A stretch of 64,000 bases of DNA from Streptomyces barkulensis (GTDB taxonomy: Bacteria; Actinomycetota; Actinomycetes; Streptomycetales; Streptomycetaceae). This document shows positions 51,498 to 59,208 of this stretch, one piece after another. The position numbers and the translations under genes were made by a program. Positions within the stretch are counted from its first letter, which is position 1; each line of letters starts with the position of its first letter. The stretch is from positions 62,001 to 126,000 of the forward strand of contig NZ_PGSG01000025.1 in the NCBI RefSeq assembly GCF_002843305.1, given 5' to 3'. The notes under the pieces are model-generated. The model was not told the origin of the DNA and searched no databases. It was given only the letters and a program-made list of their open reading frames with translations.

Positions 51498-52253
51498 ATG
51501 AAGCTCACCGTCGTCGGCTGCTCGGGATCGTTCCCGTCCGCGGAATCGGCCTGCTCCAGCTACCTCGTAGAGGCCGACGGCTACCGGCTCCTGCTCGACA
51601 TGGGCAACGGCGCCCTGGGCGAGCTGCAACGCCACTGCGGCCTCTACGACCTCGACGCCATCGCCCTCAGCCACCTCCACGCGGACCACTGCATCGACAT
51701 GTGCGCGTACTTCGTGGCCCGGTACTACCGCCACGAGGGAGGGCGCTGCGAGGCCATCCCGGTGTACGGCCCCCAGGGCACCGAGCAGCGGCTGACCACC
51801 GCCTACGCCGACACCCCCTCCGAGAAGTCGATGAGCGAGGTCTTCGACTTCCGCGACCTCGCCCCCCGAAGCACCTTCCGGCTCGGACCGCTGACCGTCA
51901 CCGCCGACCGGGTGCGGCACCCGGTGGAGACCTACGGCTTCCGCATCGAGCACGAGGGCAGGACCCTCGTCTACTCCGGCGACACCGGCCCCTGCGACGC
52001 CCTGTGCGACCTGGCCCAAGGCGCCGACCTCTTCCTGTGCGAGGCCTCCTTCACCGACGGCAAGGAGGACATCCCCGAACTCCACCTCAACGGACGGCAG
52101 GCCGGGGAGTGCGCACAGCGGGCGGGCGCCGAACGACTGGTCCTCACCCACATCCCCCCGTGGACGGACCCCCGGCACAACCTGCGCGACGCACAGGCCG
52201 CCTTCTCCGGCCCCGTGGAGATGGCCCGCCCCGGCGCCGTCTACGAGCTCTGA
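51498..52253 (+). CDS. MBL-fold metallohydrolase
   Basis: 251 residues. Metallo-beta-lactamase fold with the metal motif SHLHADHCIDM (HxHxDH, ~residue 57), further ligands in VYSGDTGP (~residue 158) and the final His in VLTHIPPWTDP. SGSFPSAESACSSYLVE at the N-terminus fits the RNase Z/YcbX-like cytosolic branch rather than lactamases. Conserved after cysM in streptomycetes; substrate unknown. Start ATG at 51498, RBS CACGGAGGTTCC. Region 51203-51497 upstream holds nothing recognisable apart from GC-rich runs and a probable promoter near 51450. Confidence 0.88.
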   Translation: MKLTVVGCSGSFPSAESACSSYLVEADGYRLLLDMGNGALGELQRHCGLYDLDAIALSHLHADHCIDMCAYFVARYYRHEGGRCEAIPVYGPQGTEQRLTTAYADTPSEKSMSEVFDFRDLAPRSTFRLGPLTVTADRVRHPVETYGFRIEHEGRTLVYSGDTGPCDALCDLAQGADLFLCEASFTDGKEDIPELHLNGRQAGECAQRAGAERLVLTHIPPWTDPRHNLRDAQAAFSGPVEMARPGAVYEL

Positions 52254-52307
52254 CCGGCCACCGGCCGGGCCCGTGAGCCGCACGGACCCGGCCGGCGCGG
52301 CACCGAG

Positions 52308-53603
52308 CTACCCCCGGTACTGCGCCTTCTCCTGCTCGGCGATCTCCTCGTCCGACTCCCGGCCCGGCGTCGGCAGACCGAACCGCACGATCGCGAACCG
52401 GAAGACCGCGTAGTACACCACCGCGAAACACAGACCCAGCACCACCAGCAGCCACGGCCTGGACGCGATCCCCAGATTCAGCAGGAAGTCGATCGCCCCG
52501 GCGGAGAAACCGAAACCGTCCCGCGCCCCCAGCGCCCAGCTCAGCGCCATCGACACCCCCGTCAGCACCGCGTGGACCGCGTACAGCAACGGCGCCACGA
52601 AGATGAACGTGAACTCGATCGGCTCGGTCACCCCGGTGACGAAGGCGGTCAGCGCGATGGAGAACATCATCCCGCCCACCACCTTGCGGCGCTCGGGCCG
52701 CGCACAGTGGTACATCGCCAGACAGGCCGCCGGAAGAGCGAACATCATGATGGGGAAGAACCCGGTCATGAACTGACCCGCCGTCGGATCCCCGTGCAGG
52801 AAACGCGCGATGTCCCCCTCGTACCGCACCCCGCCGTCCTCGTAGGAACCCGCCTGGAACCACGGGAACGAGTTCAGCAGATGGTGCATGCCCACCGGGA
52901 TCAGCGCCCGGTTGGCCACCCCGAACACCCCCGCCCCCAGCGCGCCCGACCCCACCAGCCACTCGCCGAAACCGTGGATGGCGGCCCCCAGCACCGGCCA
53001 GGCGTAACCGAAGACGACCCCCAGGAACAGCCCCGCGAACGACGCCAGGATCGGCACCAGCCGGCGGCCCCCGAAGAAACCCAGCCAGTCCGGCAGCTTC
53101 CTGCGGTGGTAGCGCTGGTAGAGCACGGCGGTGACCAGCCCCATCACCACACCGCCCAGCACACCGGCGTCCGCGGGCCGGGCGACACCCTCCTCAGGCG
53201 GCAGATTGGGATCGACGAAGGTGGCCATCACCTGCTGGAAGACCAGATAGCCCACCACGGCCGCCAACCCCGTGGAACCGTCCGCCTTTCTGGCGAAACC
53301 GACCGCGATGCCCACGGCGAACAGCAGCGGCAGATTGTCCAGCAGCGCCCCGCCGCCAGCCGCCAGGAACTCGGCGATCCGGTTGACGAAGTCCGGGAAA
53401 CCCTCCCGGCCCAGCATGTCCTCGTAACCCAGCCGGACCATCAGAGCCGCCGCGGGCAGCACGGCGATCGGCAGCATCAGACTGCGGCCGATGCGCTGGG
53501 CCACCGCCATCGCACCCGCGCCGCGCCTCCTCCCGCCCCCGCCGCCCCCCTCGCCGCCCCCTTCGCCCCCGTCGTCGGACGTCCTGGCAGTGGCCGTGGT
53601 CAT
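52308..53603 (-). CDS. nagE2: PTS EIIC component, N-acetylglucosamine/glucose family
   Basis: 431 residues, eight to ten helices. Signatures: LMLPIAVLPAAALMVRLG, LPLLFAVGIAVGFARKADGSTGLAAVVGYLVF, IPVGMHHLLNSFPWFQAGSY, and GVTEPIEFTFIFVAPLLY, which contains the conserved sugar-binding Glu region of GlcNAc/glucose EIIC. No EIIA or EIIB domain is fused. The N-terminal Gly/Glu/Arg tail (EGGGEGGGGGGRRR) is low complexity. By position it corresponds to the GlcNAc permease NagE2 of S. coelicolor; sugar specificity is inferred from that and from the EIIB gene across the divergent region. Confidence 0.88.
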   Translation of the reverse strand: MTTATARTSDDGGEGGGEGGGGGGRRRGAGAMAVAQRIGRSLMLPIAVLPAAALMVRLGYEDMLGREGFPDFVNRIAEFLAAGGGALLDNLPLLFAVGIAVGFARKADGSTGLAAVVGYLVFQQVMATFVDPNLPPEEGVARPADAGVLGGVVMGLVTAVLYQRYHRRKLPDWLGFFGGRRLVPILASFAGLFLGVVFGYAWPVLGAAIHGFGEWLVGSGALGAGVFGVANRALIPVGMHHLLNSFPWFQAGSYEDGGVRYEGDIARFLHGDPTAGQFMTGFFPIMMFALPAACLAMYHCARPERRKVVGGMMFSIALTAFVTGVTEPIEFTFIFVAPLLYAVHAVLTGVSMALSWALGARDGFGFSAGAIDFLLNLGIASRPWLLVVLGLCFAVVYYAVFRFAIVRFGLPTPGRESDEEIAEQEKAQYRG

Positions 53604-53949
53604 CGGCTTCCTCCCGTGGGGCAGTGCGGTCCGCGCCGCACATCCGCATCGCAGGCATCACATGGGTAACAGAGCGCTTAAGTCACCTTGTAACACGAAC
53701 AAAGGCTCCGAAAGCACCCAGGCGGACAAGACGGCCGACGGAACCGGGGACAGTGCCGCAATGCAGTACCCGGAACGCCCGCGGGCCCGCGCCCCCTTCC
53801 ACACGGGACCGGAAAGCGGTAAGGAGCCGACGAGGCACCCTCGCACAGGTGCGCATAACGTGGGTTAATGTGCCAATCCGGTCCACAGGGGGCACCGGAC
53901 ACAGGACGGGCCCAGACGGCCGGCGGCAGCCGGCGGGAAGGCGGAGAAC
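53604..53949. promoter_or_regulatory. Divergent promoter region EIIC / EIIB
   Basis: 346 bp with two AT-rich patches, GGGTAACAGAGCGCTTAAGTC near 53664-53684 and GCATAACGTGGGTTAATGTG near 53852-53871, likely promoters for the two directions. The DasR operator expected at nag PTS genes (TGGTCTAGACCA core) is not recognisable in either patch. No gene. Confidence 0.5.
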
Positions 53950-54183
53950 ATGCCCGGCAAAGCGGAGAACATCGTCGCCGGACTCGGCGGCATCGACAAC
54001 ATCGTCGAGATCGAGGGCTGCATCACCCGCCTGCGCACCGAGGTCGAGAACCCCGGCCTCATCGACGAGGCCGCCCTCAAGGCCGCCGGCGCACACGGAG
54101 TCGTGAGGATGGGCTCCGCCATCCAGGTCGTCATCGGCACCGACGCCGACCCCATCGCCGCCGAAATCGAGGACATGATGTGA
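53950..54183 (+). CDS. nagF: PTS EIIB component, GlcNAc family
   Basis: 77 residues. Phosphocysteine site IEGCITRLRTEVEN (~residue 24) matches the CiTRLR motif of glucose-family EIIB. It would phosphorylate the sugar carried by the EIIC protein. In S. coelicolor nagF lies beside nagE1 and nagE2; here only one EIIC is present, so this EIIB presumably serves nagE2 alone. RBS GGAAGGCGGAGAAC. Confidence 0.92.
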   Translation: MPGKAENIVAGLGGIDNIVEIEGCITRLRTEVENPGLIDEAALKAAGAHGVVRMGSAIQVVIGTDADPIAAEIEDMM

Positions 54184-54279
54184 CCACCCCGCCCCCGCGG
54201 CCCCCGCGCCCCCCGCACAGCCGGTCACCAGGCCCTTCACCCGAACGGCCGCCCCACCCGGGGCACTAGGCTCACACCC

Positions 54280-55023
<744 letters not shown>

Positions 55024-55155
55024 CCCCCGGCCCCGCCGCAGCCACCCCGGGCCGTCCGGACCGTCCGGGCCGCCCGGACAATCCCGGCGACCCCTCATGA
55101 GAACGGCGGACGGGACGCGGAACTTTGCGAGCGCTTTGCGCGTCCTACAGGGCAC

Positions 55156-55183
55156 GGGCCGTACGGGTCGAGCCGTACGGCCC
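55156..55183. terminator. Hairpin before the lipoprotein gene
   Basis: GGGCCGTACGG pairs with 55173-55183 across GTCGAG (11 bp). It is 130 bp after rph and 26 bp before the lipoprotein ATG, so it may be the rph terminator or a structure in the lipoprotein leader. Confidence 0.65.
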
Positions 55184-55208
55184 GTCCAGACACAGGAGAC
55201 CACGCCAG

Positions 55209-55586
55209 ATGCGCAGACGGACCACCCTCGCCGCCCTCGCCCCCGTCGTCCTCGCCCTCCCCCTGATGGGCTGCGGCGCCGTCCAGAACGCACTGGACTG
55301 CGCCAACACCGCCGTCGTCGTCGTGGACAGCGCCAACGCCCTCCAGCAGGCCGTCGCCGACGGCGTCGAGAACCCGGCCGAGGTGGACCAGTCCCTGAAC
55401 CGCATCAACGAGAACCTCGACAAGATCATCGAGAACACGGACAACGCCGACATCACCCGGGTCGCCGAGGACATGCAGAAGGCCGCCGACAACGTCCGCG
55501 AGTCCGTCGAGCAGGGCAAGACCCCCGATGTCAGCCCCGTCGTCGACGCCGCCGACGAACTGACCCAGGTCTGCGCCCCCGGCTGA
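55209..55586 (+). CDS. Small secreted lipoprotein of unknown function
   Basis: 125 residues. Signal LAALAPVVLALPLMGC with lipobox LMGC (Cys ~22). The mature part is almost all helical (VVVVDSANALQQAVADGVENPAEVDQSLNRINENLDKIIENTDNADITRVAEDMQKAADNVRES), suggesting a short coiled coil. ATG at 55209 follows CAGGAGACCACGCCAG. Its stop lies in a 14-bp tandem repeat. No name can be given. Confidence 0.82.
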   Translation: MRRRTTLAALAPVVLALPLMGCGAVQNALDCANTAVVVVDSANALQQAVADGVENPAEVDQSLNRINENLDKIIENTDNADITRVAEDMQKAADNVRESVEQGKTPDVSPVVDAADELTQVCAPG

Positions 55587-55664
55587 CGGACCCCGGCTGA
55601 CGAACCCCGGCTGACGGACCCCGGCTGACGGACCCCGGCTGACGGACCCCGGCTGACGAACCCG
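55581..55664. repeat. 14-bp tandem repeat spanning the lipoprotein stop codon
   Basis: Six copies of GGCTGACGGACCCC (two with GAA for GGA) start every 14 bp from 55581 to 55651. The first contains the final Gly codon and TGA of the lipoprotein gene; TGA recurs in every copy, cycling through all three frames. Confidence 0.93.
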
Positions 55665-55749
55665 GGCCCCGGCACCGGTGTCCGGCCCCGGGCACCGGCG
55701 TCCGGTCCGCCGGGGGGTTCCGGCCGCCGCGACGGGATAATCGGTCCCC

Positions 55750-56355
55750 ATGAGCCAGCGCCTGATCCTCGCAACCCGCAACGCCCACAAGGTCCGAGAG
55801 CTGGAGGCCATCCTCTCCGCCGCCGGACTGGACCTCACCCTGGTCGGCGCCGACGCCTACCCCGAGGTCCCGGACGTCAGGGAGACCGGCCTCACCTTCG
55901 CCGAGAACGCACTCCTCAAGGCCCGCACCCTGGCCAGGGCCACCGCGGTGCCCGCCGTCGCCGACGACTCCGGCCTGTGCGTCGACGTCCTCGGCGGAGC
56001 CCCCGGCATCTTCTCCGCCCGCTGGGCCGGACGCCACGGCGACGACCGGGCCAACCTCGACCTGCTCCTCGCCCAGCTCTCCGACATCGACGACCCCCAC
56101 CGCACCGCGCACTTCGCCTGCGCGGCCGCCCTGGCCCTGCCCGACGGCACCGAGCGCGTCGTCGAGGGCCGCCTGGCCGGCACCCTCCGCCGCGAGCCCG
56201 CCGGCACCGGCGGCTTCGGCTACGACCCGATCCTCCAGCCCGAGGGCGAGACCCGCACCTGCGCGGAGCTGAGCCCGGACGAGAAGAACGCCATCAGCCA
56301 CCGCGGCCAGGCCTTCCGCGCCCTCGCCCCGGTCGTCCGCGAACTCCTGGGCTGA
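55750..56355 (+). CDS. rdgB: RdgB/HAM1 inosine/xanthosine triphosphate pyrophosphatase
   Basis: 201 residues. House-cleaning hydrolase of ITP, dITP and XTP. RLILATRNAHKVRELEAIL at the N-terminus (SxTxNxxK-like motif), FAENALLKARTLARATAVPAVADDSGLCVDVLGGAPGIFSARWAG and GTGGFGYDPILQPEG are diagnostic. Ends 36 bp before a terminator shared with the opposing tRNA gene. Confidence 0.96.
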   Translation: MSQRLILATRNAHKVRELEAILSAAGLDLTLVGADAYPEVPDVRETGLTFAENALLKARTLARATAVPAVADDSGLCVDVLGGAPGIFSARWAGRHGDDRANLDLLLAQLSDIDDPHRTAHFACAAALALPDGTERVVEGRLAGTLRREPAGTGGFGYDPILQPEGETRTCAELSPDEKNAISHRGQAFRALAPVVRELLG

Positions 56356-56391
56356 CGGCCCGTCCCGCGGGGCGGGTTCCGCCGACAACGC

Positions 56392-56422
56392 CGAAGGCCC
56401 GGCTCAGCGAGCCGGGCCTTCG
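56392..56422. terminator. Bidirectional terminator rdgB / tRNA-Leu
   Basis: 14-bp perfect stem CGAAGGCCCGGCTC with a 3-nt loop AGC. It lies 37 bp after rdgB and 14 bp beyond the tRNA 3' end on the other strand. Confidence 0.88.
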
Positions 56423-56435
56423 AATGAAAGGTCTG

Positions 56436-56517
56436 TGCGGCGGAAGGGATTCGAACCCTCAAGCCCGTTAGGGCCACAGAATCTAAATCTGCTGCGTCAC
56501 CACTGCGCCACCGCCGC
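56436..56517 (-). tRNA. leu tRNA: tRNA-Leu(UAG)
   Basis: Acceptor stem GCGGCGG (56517-56511) pairs with CCGCCGC (56443-56437), discriminator A, CCA not encoded. Anticodon loop TTTAGAT has TAG, reading CUA. Long variable arm (CCCTAACGGG) is typical for leucine. T-arm GGGTTCGAATCCC. A TACCAT -10 hexamer lies at 56535-56530. CUA is a rare codon in Streptomyces; this is not bldA, which has UAA. Confidence 0.96.
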
Positions 56518-56569
56518 TGGACGCCAACCATGGTAGCGGGCGGACGCGCTGAGCGGCCCACCGGGAAGG

Positions 56570-57571
56570 TCATCCGCGCCTGTTCGCGGAACGTTTGTTA
56601 CGGCCGCACCACGTCTCTGTGATCGCGTGACAGTTTGGGCACAGGTAGCGAAGATTCTCCCGACGGTTGTCGTGCCAGTCGCCGTTGATGTGGTCGATCT
56701 GGAGAGTCATTGCTGTTCCGAGCCACTCTCCCGAGTTACCGCATCCTGTGCACCGGTAGGGCATGCCGATCTCCTCCAAGGCCCGTTGCAACCGGGCACG
56801 GTTTACCCGAGGAGCGTCTGCGGGGTGCACCCGCAGTACCTCCCCGGCGATCCGTTTCGGTGTCTTCGGTCGGACCTCACGTCGTGTACGTCGCTTGAAG
56901 TGGGAGGTCTCCAGCCCGAGGCGCACCACATGCCGATGTACTCGTCGGTGGTTCGCGTCGTTGACCGGTAGGTTCAGTGAGCGCATGACTTCGGCGTAGC
57001 TTGTGCTGCTCGAAACGGCAGCGCGGAGTGGTGCTTCGGCGATGAGAACCTGCGCGTGGGAGAAGTGCGAGACGTCGACGTCCAGTTCGGTGAGCATCCG
57101 GCGCAGTGCGGCACGCGACGCGCTGTCGTCGCCGAGACCCAGGGAACGCGCCAGGGCACGGATGCTGGTGGCGGTGGCCGCCGCCTGCCTCACCTCCTCG
57201 GGCGCGAACGGAAGGTCGATCCGGGGGCGGTTCAGCGCGGGGAGGTGGCTGGTGTCGATTCCGGCGGCTGCGATACGGCGCCGGATGTGGGAGAGCGTCC
57301 CCGTCGCGGGTGTCGCACCGAGCTTGGTGACGACCTCGCGCAGCGTGCTCGAACCGGCGACAGCCTCGGCGATCGCCGTGTCGGTGTACTTCCGCCACGG
57401 GCTCTGCTGCCTGAAGTGACCTGTGTCGATGCCGTACTCGGCCACCAGCCTCTGGAGCGTGCGGCGTCTGCCTCCACTGACCTCCATCCCCAGTTCGCGC
57501 ATGAGCTGCGCCCATGTCGAGGAGCGGGCGACAGCGTCGGCGAGTGATTCGCGGGTGTACGGGCTGGTCAT
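56570..57571 (-). CDS. HNH endonuclease-domain protein with four repeated HTH-like units
   Basis: 333 residues from ATG at 57571 with GGGGAGGAACC RBS. Four ~45-residue units each combine a helix-turn-helix-like stretch with an end motif: AVARSSTWAQLMRELG...GIDTGHF, AVAGSSTLREVVTKLG...GIDTSHL, AAATATSIRALARSLG...DVDVSHF and AVSSSTSYAEVMRSLN...GLETSHF. The C-terminal HNH has CTGCG, LQIDHINGDWHDNRRENLRYLCPNCHA and a closing CGRNKR. Base composition is visibly lower in GC than flanking genes. Next to a tRNA gene. Function may be homing- or defence-like DNA cleavage; similar proteins occur in actinobacteria and phages. Confidence 0.82.
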   Translation of the reverse strand: MTSPYTRESLADAVARSSTWAQLMRELGMEVSGGRRRTLQRLVAEYGIDTGHFRQQSPWRKYTDTAIAEAVAGSSTLREVVTKLGATPATGTLSHIRRRIAAAGIDTSHLPALNRPRIDLPFAPEEVRQAAATATSIRALARSLGLGDDSASRAALRRMLTELDVDVSHFSHAQVLIAEAPLRAAVSSSTSYAEVMRSLNLPVNDANHRRVHRHVVRLGLETSHFKRRTRREVRPKTPKRIAGEVLRVHPADAPRVNRARLQRALEEIGMPYRCTGCGNSGEWLGTAMTLQIDHINGDWHDNRRENLRYLCPNCHAITETWCGRNKRSANRRG

Positions 57572-57704
57572 GGTTCCTCCCCCTGCGGACCGTCCGCGCC
57601 GTGGTCGTTCGGTCTTCTGTCGCGGACTCGCACTGGTCAACGAACGGCGTGCCGGGAGGTCACGCAGGGGGGAGGGGCCGGGCGGTGACGGGGGTCCGGT
57701 GGCC

Positions 57705-58172
57705 TCAGAGGGAGAGGTCCCGGATGAGCTTGGCGACGTGGCCGGTGGCCCTGACGTTGTACAGCGCCCGCTCGACCTTCCCCTCCTCGTCGACGACCAC
57801 CGTGGAGCGGATGACGCCGGTGACGGTCCTGCCGTACATCTTCTTCTCGCCGAAGGCGCCGTAGGCCTCCAGTACCTTCTTCTCCGGGTCGCCGACGAGG
57901 GTGACCTTGAGGTTCTCCTTCTCGCGGAACTTCGCGAGCTTCTCCGGCTTGTCGGGGGAGACGCCGATCACGTCGTAGCCCGCGCCGGCGAGGAGGTCGA
58001 GGTTGTCGGTGAAGTCGCAGGCCTGCTTGGTGCAGCCGGGGGTGAGGGCGGCGGGGTAGAAGTAGACGATCACCTTGCGTCCGGCGCGGTCGGAGAGCGA
58101 GACGGGGTTGCCGTCGGCGTCGGGCAGGGTGAAGGCCGGGGCGGTGTCGCCGGGTTGCAGTCGCTCGCTCAT
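57705..58172 (-). CDS. bcp: Thioredoxin-dependent thiol peroxidase, Bcp-type peroxiredoxin
   Basis: 155 residues. Peroxidatic Cys in YPAALTPGCTKQACDFTDN (PGCT-x3-C, residues ~45-51), where the second Cys five residues later is the resolving Cys of atypical 2-Cys Bcp proteins; LQPGDTAPAFTLPDADGNPVSL is the usual start. Reduces H2O2 and organic peroxides using thioredoxin. Upstream of the start is a short AT-richer promoter with TTTCGAACCGATAACGG. Confidence 0.95.
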   Translation of the reverse strand: MSERLQPGDTAPAFTLPDADGNPVSLSDRAGRKVIVYFYPAALTPGCTKQACDFTDNLDLLAGAGYDVIGVSPDKPEKLAKFREKENLKVTLVGDPEKKVLEAYGAFGEKKMYGRTVTGVIRSTVVVDEEGKVERALYNVRATGHVAKLIRDLSL

Positions 58173-58380
58173 CGGTACTCCTCGGGCGGGGCTCGCGGTC
58201 CCGTGGTCGGGGCCGTCGTCGGGGGCCGTTATCGGTTCGAAAGCCTAGCCACGGGGTGTGACGGGGGTGGCGCGGGGCATCGGAGGTGAGGGAACTGCCA
58301 GACTGTCCGGTGGCCGGGTTCCCGGTGCACGGCGGCCCGGGTGGGGCGGATGAGACGGATGAGACGACGGAGGCAGTGCG

Positions 58381-58704
58381 GTGTCGGAAGCCAGGACCCC
58401 AGCGGAGATCGAGGCGGAGATCGTCCGCAGGCGGCGGGAGCTCGCCGAGACGCTGGACGAGCTGGCGGTGCGGGTGCACCCGAGGACGATCGCCGACGGT
58501 GTGAAGGCGCGGGCGGCGTCGGCCGTGGACCGCACCGCGGGCCGGGCGTATGTCGCGGTGAACCACGCGCTGTCGGATGTGCGGGACCGGTTCACGGACG
58601 AGGAGGGCCGCCCCCGGGCGGCGCGGGTCGTGCCGGTGGCGCTGGTGGTGGCGGGGGTGGCCGGGCTGCTGGTGGTGTCGTCCCGGCGTCGTCGCCGTCG
58701 CTGA
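58381..58704 (+). CDS. DUF3618 membrane-tethered protein
   Basis: 107 residues from GTG at 58381. ARTPAEIEAEIVRRRRELAETLDELAVRVHPRTIADGVKA is the DUF3618 motif; one C-terminal helix VVPVALVVAGVAGLLVV followed by poly-Arg. Usually linked to phage-shock/membrane-stress proteins in actinobacteria. 34 bp before the GroES-like gene on the same strand. Confidence 0.9.
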   Translation: MSEARTPAEIEAEIVRRRRELAETLDELAVRVHPRTIADGVKARAASAVDRTAGRAYVAVNHALSDVRDRFTDEEGRPRAARVVPVALVVAGVAGLLVVSSRRRRRR

Positions 58705-58738
58705 GCGGGGCGGAGGCGGGCTGGGATACGGTTCTGCC

Positions 58739-59083
58739 GTGAGTTCCAAGACGTCCCACCACGACAAGCTGCCCATCCGGATGCTGCACGACCGGGTGCT
58801 GGTGCGTACCGACATTCCCGAGGGCGAGCGCCGGTCCTCCGGTGGCATCGTCATTCCCGCGACGGCGGCGGTCGGCCGCAGGCTGAACTGGGCCGAGGTG
58901 GTCGCCGTCGGGCAGAACGTGCGCACGGTGGAGCCCGGTGACCGCGTGCTGTTCGACCCGGCCGACCGGGCCGAGGTGGAGGTGCGCGGGGTCGCGTACG
59001 TGCTGATGCGCGAGCGTGATCTGCATGCGGTGGCGGCCGAGCGGTTGCAGGGGGCGGAGGACTCCACCGGGCTGTATCTGTAG
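58739..59083 (+). CDS. Stand-alone GroES/Cpn10-like co-chaperone
   Basis: 114 residues from GTG. Cpn10 fold: RMLHDRVLVRTDIPEGERRSSGGIVIPATA (with the GGIVIP mobile-loop residues that contact GroEL), LNWAEVVAVGQNVRTVEPGDRVLFDP and YVLMRERDLHAVAAE. No groEL is nearby. Streptomyces carry an essential groES-groEL1 operon elsewhere, so this is a second GroES-like paralogue with a longer N- and C-terminus. A 20-bp duplication covers its stop codon. Confidence 0.88.
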   Translation: MSSKTSHHDKLPIRMLHDRVLVRTDIPEGERRSSGGIVIPATAAVGRRLNWAEVVAVGQNVRTVEPGDRVLFDPADRAEVEVRGVAYVLMRERDLHAVAAERLQGAEDSTGLYL

Positions 59084-59106
59084 CGTCGGGGCTGTATCTG
59101 TAGCGC
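59067..59106. repeat. 20-bp tandem duplication spanning the GroES-like stop codon
   Basis: Two copies of CCGGGCTGTATCTGTAGCGT (second differs at two or three positions) at 59067 and 59087. The first carries the last residues Gly-Leu-Tyr-Leu and TAG. Confidence 0.9.
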
Positions 59107-59152
59107 CGGGGCCGTGGGGTCGCGCCCGGGGAGGGGCGGCGGCCGTACGGGC

Positions 59153-59179
59153 GGGCCCCGCGGATGTGCCGCGGGGCCC
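59153..59179. terminator. Terminator between GroES-like gene and PBP
   Basis: 11-bp perfect stem GGGCCCCGCGG, loop ATGTG, then TTCGT. Lies 70 bp after the GroES-like stop and 29 bp from the convergent PBP stop. Confidence 0.8.
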
Positions 59180-59208
59180 TTCGTGCTGTCGGCTCCGGCC
59201 GTTCGGTC

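Noticed and set aside
53604..53949. DasR operator (dre) at the PTS genes
   Set aside because: No match to the TGGTCTAGACCA core seen by eye; needs a matrix scan before claiming absence.
56436..56517. bldA (tRNA-Leu reading UUA)
   Set aside because: The anticodon is UAG, reading CUA, not UAA.
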